Shown here one piece after another: positions 59,062 to 64,000 of a DNA stretch of 64,000 bases. The notes below the pieces were generated by a model that worked only from the letters and a program-made list of their open reading frames with translations, made no database searches and was not told the origin of the DNA. A program made the translations under genes and the position numbers. Within the stretch, counting starts at the first letter, position 1, and the number at the start of each line of letters is the position of its first letter. The DNA comes from Bacillota bacterium (lineage in GTDB: Bacteria > Bacillota > Bacilli > Paenibacillales > Paenibacillaceae): NCBI GenBank assembly GCA_023391635.1, contig JAEWAQ010000076.1, forward strand, positions 62,001 through 126,000, in the 5' to 3' direction.

Positions 59062-61376
59062 AGCGCTCGTATCGAGATTTGGGCCGACGATCGAAACGAC
59101 GTTCGAAACGGATGCATCCCGCGGGAGGCAGCGTGTCGATTTACTTCATATCGGTGACATCCGCGTTCGTCCTGTTATCGGCCCTGCTGATCGATTTCTC
59201 GCGAATCGCGGCTTTCCGCAAGCAGGCAGAACTCGCGGTTCAGGCCGGCGTTCGGTCCGTACTGTCGTCCTATGATCCCGTCGTGTTCGAGCGTTATGGT
59301 CTATTCATCCGGGGAGGGGAGGACGGAGGCGCACTGCTGCGGGAGACGCTGGAGGGCAACGGGATCGGAGAGGGCGGAACGGGCTCGTCCCCATCATCAG
59401 AGTTTGCCTATTTGGACATGACTTGGTCCGCGGCCGAGGTGACCGAAAGCCGCCCGCTCGCCGACCACGACATATTTCGCCGCCAGGTGCTCGAGGAGAT
59501 GAAATACAAGGCGCCGATCGATCTCACGCTGGAATTGGCCGAACGGTTCAAAGGGATGGATTCCGCAATCCGGGATGCGGCGGACACGGTCGATGTGCTG
59601 GAACGGATGCGCAAAGCGTATGACCGCAGAGAAGCCGCATTGGATCGCGTGCTGGAACGGCAGGCTCAGGCGGGTGATCAGGTGGCTCAAGCTTTGCGCG
59701 AATTGACGCCTTACCCGACTGTGTCCGCAAGCGACAGCAAATCTGCTGGCAGCTTCGCTCATTTGGCCGATGCGGCTATGCGCTATGACGATTACGTGGC
59801 GAAGCGGCTCGCCGACGATGTGTCGGAACGGGCGTATTGGGAAGCCGTGGCGGCCGGGGCCGAAGTGCTTCCGATCAACGTCCGGCCGAATGCGGCCGTC
59901 GTTGCCGCTTATGCGTCCAGCGCCGCCGCGCTGGCGACGCGGCTGGGCGGGGCGGCGAACCGAATGCGACAGGAGGTCGGGGCCGTATTGGCCGATGCGG
60001 AACAATCGCTCAGGCAGGCGGAAGCCGCGAACGAAGAGATGCGTCTCATTGCGCAGCAAGCCGCGGTTTCGTCCGGTGTGAGCGAGACTGGGCAGGCCGG
60101 TCAGACGACGGCGGGAAGCGGCAGCGCGAATCCGGACGCGGATCCGGCTTCCAATCTCGGCAGCTCGACCGATTCGCTTGCGGAGATTCGCAAGACCGCT
60201 GCCCAAATGGTGCTTCCCCTCGCATTCTTTGATGCCTATGATGCCGAGCTTCTGACCCAGCAAGATCAGACGATCCAACTGGCGCAATCGGCAGGAAACG
60301 GTTCGGCGCTGTTGGCATCCGTATCCGGAGCCGGCACGACATCCGGCGAACTGCGGACGGCCGCGGTTCGGTTGGCGGATGCGCTTCACGATTATGCGGA
60401 ATCGTATGCGGCGGAAGGAGAAGTGATTCGGAACCGCCGGGCCGCGTTCGCGCAGCATCGGTCTCAAGATGCAGAGCGCAAGGCGCTGGAGCAGGAAGCC
60501 CGGTCGGAGTGGACGGGATGGACGAGTCTCTTGGGAGGATTCCGCCATGCGCGGGGAACGCCGGAAGACGAAGCCGCCTTCCGCAAGGCTGACAGTTTGG
60601 CGCGGGACAACCTGGCATGGAACGAGGAGCAGGAAGAACTGCCGGCCGGGAGGATGGAGGAAGACGATCCATCCGCCGGAAGGGATGAGGCTATGGCTGG
60701 TTCGACCGGCGCGCTCGGCGCACTGACGGGGGCTCTGTCCGGCGCGCGCGATACGCTGTATCTCGCGGAATACGTGCATGCCCGGTACGCACGATTCGCT
60801 CCTGCTCAGGCCAAGCAGCTGCTGGAGGGCAAATCCGTCCCGCTGGCATTGGACCGTCAGCAGACCGAGTACGTACTGTACGGATTCGCGAGTCCGACCG
60901 GCAATCTTGCGGCCGCATATGGCGAGATCTTCGCGCTGCGTCTGGCGATTCGAACGCTCGAAGGCTTGATTGCATCCCGCAATGCCGGTCATCCGCTGCT
61001 TGTGCTGACGGCTGCGCTCGTCTACGGCGTCCGCTATGCCGTACAGGACATGCAGGCGCTGCTGGCGCGGGATGCCGTACCTCTGTCCAAGTACGTGAAA
61101 GTGAATACGTCGTACGAAGATTACCTCCGGTTGTTTATGCTGCTGCACGGCGGCTCCGCGAGTGCGATGTCCCGCTGCATCGCCGTGTTCGAATCGGCTA
61201 CGGGGCTGGATGCCACGCAGACATATACGTACGCGCGAGCGGAAGGGACCGCAGCGCTAAGGCTGTGGTTTTTTCCCGGGCTGCTCAAGATGCTGCTCCG
61301 AGCGGGGAGCCTGGGGGGGACGCTGAAGGGGAGCCGTTATGAAGCGACTTATACCGCGGAAATGGGTTATCAATAA
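59058..61376 (+). CDS. Large TadG-like surface protein, 772 residues
   Basis: ATG 59058 overlaps the previous stop with GGAGAG upstream. N-terminal membrane anchor (residues about 24-48, GGSVSIYFISVTSAFVLLSA), then a Tad-type motif with VLSSYDPVVFERYGLFIRGG. The remaining 650 residues are mostly helical, Ala/Glu/Arg-rich, with coiled-coil-like stretches (about 180-400) and low-complexity segments. Much larger than TadE or TadG of Gram-negatives; similar large proteins are seen in Firmicute Tad loci. It may be a tip or wall-spanning scaffold (inference). Confidence 0.75.
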   Translation: MKRSYRDLGRRSKRRSKRMHPAGGSVSIYFISVTSAFVLLSALLIDFSRIAAFRKQAELAVQAGVRSVLSSYDPVVFERYGLFIRGGEDGGALLRETLEGNGIGEGGTGSSPSSEFAYLDMTWSAAEVTESRPLADHDIFRRQVLEEMKYKAPIDLTLELAERFKGMDSAIRDAADTVDVLERMRKAYDRREAALDRVLERQAQAGDQVAQALRELTPYPTVSASDSKSAGSFAHLADAAMRYDDYVAKRLADDVSERAYWEAVAAGAEVLPINVRPNAAVVAAYASSAAALATRLGGAANRMRQEVGAVLADAEQSLRQAEAANEEMRLIAQQAAVSSGVSETGQAGQTTAGSGSANPDADPASNLGSSTDSLAEIRKTAAQMVLPLAFFDAYDAELLTQQDQTIQLAQSAGNGSALLASVSGAGTTSGELRTAAVRLADALHDYAESYAAEGEVIRNRRAAFAQHRSQDAERKALEQEARSEWTGWTSLLGGFRHARGTPEDEAAFRKADSLARDNLAWNEEQEELPAGRMEEDDPSAGRDEAMAGSTGALGALTGALSGARDTLYLAEYVHARYARFAPAQAKQLLEGKSVPLALDRQQTEYVLYGFASPTGNLAAAYGEIFALRLAIRTLEGLIASRNAGHPLLVLTAALVYGVRYAVQDMQALLARDAVPLSKYVKVNTSYEDYLRLFMLLHGGSASAMSRCIAVFESATGLDATQTYTYARAEGTAALRLWFFPGLLKMLLRAGSLGGTLKGSRYEATYTAEMGYQ

Positions 61377-62283
61377 GCGGCATGCGGAGCGGGAGCGGGG
61401 CAGCGTGACGCTCGAAACCGCACTCGTCATGCCGATGTTTCTCCTGTTCGTGTTCTTTCTGCTGTTTCTCGTTCAGACTTCGGCCACAATGATGGCGCTG
61501 CACGGTGCCTTGTCGCAGACGGTCCGAATGACGGCAGCCGCCTGGTATCCGATATCGCTCATTCAGACGGACCGCGTCAATGGAAGCGAGGAGAGCGAGA
61601 CAACCGGCAGCTTGTTTGAAAACGCGAAACAATCTGTCGGCGCGTTCGCGGGATGGTTGCCCGCACCGTTAAACGATTGGGCGGAGGCTCTGTCGAAGGG
61701 CGAATGGTCGCCGGAATCGGAAGCCGCGAAGCAGCCGCTTCGCCAACTGGCCGTGCAATTGTCCGATCCGCGGATGCTTGACGCCGATCGCTTGCGGATC
61801 ACGGGCGTCAAGCTGCCCGATCATCGCAACCAAGCAGACGCTTACTTGACGATGGAGGCAGCGTATCGGCTGCCGGTGCGCGTTCCCTGGACCGGCCGGG
61901 CGCTGATCGTTCGCGTTTCCGCCAAAGAGCGGGCATGGATAGGCGGCTCGCCGTCAAGGGCCAGTCTTCCGGAAGAAGATGCCGCTCCTTTGGACATCAC
62001 TTTCATCTCCCTGGAACCGGATCCCGTTCGCCCCGGACGCAAGGCGACGCTGGTGCTGGAGACCCGACCCGGCGCGTCGCTGGATCTGTCCGTGCTCTAC
62101 AAGAGCGGGCAGAGTCAGGCCAAGCATCTGGGTACGGCCGTTGCGGACGAATCCGGAAGGATCGCCTGGACGTGGCACGTATCGGGAAATACGACTTCGG
62201 GCGAATGGACGTGGGCGGTTCGCGGAGAGGGCGGCGCAAGCTATTCGCAGACATTTCGGGTGGAGCGTACGACGGATAAGTGA
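61339..62283 (+). CDS. TadE-like protein with C-terminal Ig-like domain
   Basis: ATG 61339 lies 38 bases inside the previous gene, with AAGGGGAG upstream. 314 residues: basic N-terminus, ERGSVTLETALVMPM with a single membrane segment (about 25-48), an extracellular middle part, and from about residue 215 a beta-sandwich resembling surface Ig-like modules (FISLEPDPVRPGRKATLVLE and WHVSGNTTSGEWTWAV). A minor pilin that could carry an adhesive or spacer domain (inference). Confidence 0.8.
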   Translation: MKRLIPRKWVINKRHAERERGSVTLETALVMPMFLLFVFFLLFLVQTSATMMALHGALSQTVRMTAAAWYPISLIQTDRVNGSEESETTGSLFENAKQSVGAFAGWLPAPLNDWAEALSKGEWSPESEAAKQPLRQLAVQLSDPRMLDADRLRITGVKLPDHRNQADAYLTMEAAYRLPVRVPWTGRALIVRVSAKERAWIGGSPSRASLPEEDAAPLDITFISLEPDPVRPGRKATLVLETRPGASLDLSVLYKSGQSQAKHLGTAVADESGRIAWTWHVSGNTTSGEWTWAVRGEGGASYSQTFRVERTTDK

Positions 62284-62394
62284 GGGTGCGGAATTTGACA
62301 TACAGTAATCCATTCGTACACGGGAGATGTTCTTTTCAACCGAAGGAGCGACCCCTATAGGGAGGATGTTCTTTGGCAGAAGGGGGGACTGGCG

Positions 62395-62892
62395 TTGGGA
62401 GACTGGATCGGGATCGGTACGATGACGCTGCTTGCTTTCGGAAGCTGGACCGACTTACGGAAGATGAGGATTCCGAATCGGTTGACGGCTGGATTCGCCG
62501 CAGGCGGACTCGTGTTTCATGCGATCGGGTCGGGCTGGAGCGGCTTGATGGAATCGCTTGTCGGCGGGGTCGCGGGCGCGCTGCCGTTTCTCCTGCTGTA
62601 TCGGTTCGGAGGGGTCGGAGCAGGCGATATTAAATGGTTTGCCGCCTACGGTACATGGGCCGGTGCCGTGCCTGTCCTGCGCTTGATGATCGATTCCGTG
62701 CTGATCGCGGGCGCCTTGTCCATGCTGCTCCTGTCGCTGCGGCTTCCGGGGATTCGCCGCCTGGGCGGCAAGCTGCCATGGCCGTGGGGGAAGCATCCGT
62801 CGTTGCCGGGCAGGGGCGCCGTGTTTCCGTTCATGTTGGCGGTCATTCCCGGTTATGCGTGGCTGTGGTTGCACGGCAGCAGTTTGATTTGA
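62395..62892 (+). CDS. Prepilin peptidase (A24 family, TadV/CpaA type)
   Basis: TTG 62395 follows AGGGGGG by 8 bases; no ATG fits. 165 residues, about five membrane segments. Catalytic Asp20 in SWTDLRKMRIPN and Asp78 in the GxGD motif GAGDIKWF. No methylase domain. It cleaves the Flp prepilin. The 111-base leader from tadE holds two near-copies of GGGAGATGTTCTTT (62322-62335 and 62360-62374) and the palindrome CCCTATAGGG, purpose unknown. Confidence 0.9.
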   Translation: MGDWIGIGTMTLLAFGSWTDLRKMRIPNRLTAGFAAGGLVFHAIGSGWSGLMESLVGGVAGALPFLLLYRFGGVGAGDIKWFAAYGTWAGAVPVLRLMIDSVLIAGALSMLLLSLRLPGIRRLGGKLPWPWGKHPSLPGRGAVFPFMLAVIPGYAWLWLHGSSLI

Positions 62893-62924
62893 AAATATAA
62901 GACTTTACAAGTTTCACCTGTTAT
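62893..62924. repeat. Left flanking direct repeat of the 51-bp array
   Basis: Begins AAATATAAGACTTTA and ends TTTCACCTGTTAT. It matches 63228-63259 at 29 of 32 positions and begins right after the peptidase stop. Confidence 0.75.
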
Positions 62925-62925
62925 C

Positions 62926-63172
62926 GTGGGCACCAAGCGCCGAATTACCCAACCAAACCGGGTAATCATGTCCCACGTGGGCTCCAAGCGTCGAATTACC
63001 CAACGAAACCGGGTAATCACGTGCCGCGTGGGCACCAAGCGCCGAATGACCCAACCAAACCGGGTAATCACGTCCCACGTGGGCACCAAGCGTCGAATTA
63101 CCCAACGAAACTGGGTAATCACGTCCCACGTGGGCACCAAGCGCCGAATGACCCAACCAAACCGGGTATTTC
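62926..63172. repeat. Tandem array of 51-bp units (about 5 copies, alternating subtypes)
   Basis: Units start at 62926, 62977, 63028, 63079 and 63130. Each begins GTGGGCACCAAGCG and contains ACCCAAC and CCGGGTAATCACG (or close variants). Units 1, 3 and 5 share CGCCG and CCAACCA; units 2 and 4 share CGTCG and CCAACGA, giving a 102-bp higher-order period. TTACCC/GGGTAA inside units and CCCACGTGGG at junctions can form hairpins. No gene lies in 62893-63340. Confidence 0.88.
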
Positions 63173-63227
63173 TTTCATAATCGGGATGGGGTACATTTTA
63201 AGCAACAAATGATTTGGGATACAGCCC

Positions 63228-63259
63228 AAATATAAGACTTTATAACTTTCACCTGTCAT
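63228..63259. repeat. Right flanking direct repeat of the 51-bp array
   Basis: Begins AAATATAAGACTTTA and ends TTTCACCTGTCAT; near-copy of 62893-62924, 335 bp away. Confidence 0.75.
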
Positions 63260-63276
63260 GATTACGCTTATATTTC

Positions 63277-63322
63277 TCGAAAAACGGAACCGTCCTAAAG
63301 GATGGAGAAGCCGTTTTTCTCG
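63277..63322 (+). terminator. Rho-independent terminator before the last gene
   Basis: GAAAAACGG pairs with CCGTTTTTC, with an inner CCGTCC/GGATGG stem. It ends about 19 bases before the next start, so it closes the Tad operon or sits in the leader of the next gene. Confidence 0.75.
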
Positions 63323-63340
63323 TCAAGGGAGGTTGCGGTG

Positions 63341-64000
63341 ATGAACAAGGGGAGCTTGCGATTCCGTTTCGAACAGCGCAGAGGGCATTATCTGGTCGTG
63401 GAAGGTTCCGAAGATCGGCCGCTGACGAGGCGGGACTGCGACGAATTCCAACTGCGAATGTTGACGGCTTGCGAGGTGCCGGGGCTCCTGAAGCTGGAGG
63501 CGGAAGAAATCGACGGACGATTGTCGCTGCGATATGCCTTGTCCGGCACGCGGATGCTGTCGCAAATGATACGGGCGAACAAAATGACGATGGCGGCATA
63601 TTTGGGAGCACTGTGCCGGCTGGCGGAAGTCATGGAGGACTGCCGTCTCTATGTGTTGAACCCGGGATGCATGCTGCTGGACGATGATCGCATTTTCGTC
63701 GGTCAAGCCGGTGAGCAGGACTTGAAATTCGTCTACTTGCCGATAACGGCGGAAGAAACGGGTTCGGTCAATGGCATGGAAACGTTGATCGTCCGCTGGG
63801 TGATGCAGGTCGCGAACCCGGACGGCAAGGCGATCCAACAGACGCTTCGCATCGCGGCGTCCCCGGAGTTCAAGCCGACGGCATTGAGCAGGTTCGCCAG
63901 AGCATACATGGCGGGAAATCAATCTGCAGCTTTCGGCATCTCCGAAGCTTCGGCGGGGGTTGAGGTGGCGACAGGGAGCTCGGAGCAGGGGAGTCATGGG
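63341..64000 (+). CDS. DUF6382-like protein, probably FHA-domain family, 3'-truncated by window edge
   Basis: AGGGAGG lies 9 bases before ATG 63341 and the frame is open to the end of the window (220 residues). The visible part begins NKGSLRFRFEQRRGHYLVVE and contains YALSGTRMLSQMIRANKM and FVGQAGEQDLKFVYLPI, which resembles the DUF6382 domain found N-terminal to FHA domains in Firmicute Tad loci (from memory). The last 25 residues look like a linker. An FHA domain would read Thr phosphorylation; it is not in view. Confidence 0.65.
   Translation, partial: MNKGSLRFRFEQRRGHYLVVEGSEDRPLTRRDCDEFQLRMLTACEVPGLLKLEAEEIDGRLSLRYALSGTRMLSQMIRANKMTMAAYLGALCRLAEVMEDCRLYVLNPGCMLLDDDRIFVGQAGEQDLKFVYLPITAEETGSVNGMETLIVRWVMQVANPDGKAIQQTLRIAASPEFKPTALSRFARAYMAGNQSAAFGISEASAGVEVATGSSEQGSHG

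Noticed and set aside
59397..61148. 583-codon minus-strand open frame
   Set aside because: Antisense to the TadG-like gene, without ribosome site or recognisable motif.
62926..63172. CRISPR array
   Set aside because: Units are contiguous 51-bp repeats without unique spacers, and no cas genes are nearby.
62853..63212. Several open frames on both strands across the second array
   Set aside because: All are produced by the 51-bp period. No start has a ribosome site, and frames are open on both strands at once.

Overview
The window looks like chromosomal DNA of a high-GC member of the Paenibacillaceae (Paenibacillus/Cohnella-like). This is an inference from gene families: an SLH surface protein, YesM/YesN-type two-component and membrane-bound AraC regulators beside carbohydrate ABC transporters, many xylose-isomerase-like TIM-barrel and Gfo/Idh/MocA enzymes, Bacillus-type Zur boxes, a SwrC-like RND pump with no outer-membrane partner, and a Gram-positive Tad locus. 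I see no rRNA, tRNA, insertion sequence, prophage or CRISPR array.

Layout. (1) 1-4068: 3' part of a modular GH44 glucanase and an SLH protein. (2) 4411-6273: an unusual fusion of a cNMP-binding-like domain, a degenerate NtrC-like AAA domain and a patatin lipase. (3) 6304-13716, minus strand: histidine kinase, response regulator, binding protein, two permeases and a second binding protein. (4) 13820-21464: AraC regulator, divergent PhyH-like dioxygenase, then a six-gene operon of two TIM-barrel enzymes, two Gfo/Idh/MocA oxidoreductases, a NagB-like protein with altered catalytic positions and an AraC regulator. (5) 21591-25199: zinc homeostasis: Zur, two Zur boxes, the zinc ABC importer and a COG0523 GTPase remnant. 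(6) 25211-27175: secreted NucA/NucB-like nuclease, a small unknown protein, a small alarmone synthetase. (7) 27179-47119: a large sugar/glycan region with GH42, sulfatase, GH43, an ABC importer, ThuA-like protein, zinc alcohol dehydrogenase and four TIM-barrel enzymes. (8) 47314-51626: shikimate kinase, and a MarR/RND efflux pair with a clear promoter and operator. (9) 51940-64000: a Tad/Flp pilus locus (CpaE/TadZ, CpaF, TadB, TadC, Flp pilin, TadE/G-like proteins, prepilin peptidase, start of a DUF6382-like protein). It is interrupted on the opposite strand by a c-di-GMP cassette (EAL, small unknown protein, CBS-AGDEF) headed by a clear c-di-GMP-I riboswitch.

How the parts work together. Regions 1, 3, 4 and 7 suggest a plant- or sulfated-glycan scavenger: secreted hydrolases, several importers with dedicated sensors, and repeated oxidoreductase plus TIM-barrel pairs that fit oxidation followed by isomerisation or elimination of unusual glycosides. 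Region 9 couples a surface pilus with its own c-di-GMP turnover genes and an RNA sensor of the same nucleotide. Two intergenic arrays of 51-bp repeats (45133-45312 and 62926-63172) share motif order and period although they lie about 17.6 kb apart. The points most worth follow-up are the patatin fusion, the riboswitch-headed cassette inside the Tad locus with its unknown middle gene, the altered NagB-like protein in the six-gene operon, and the related 51-bp arrays.
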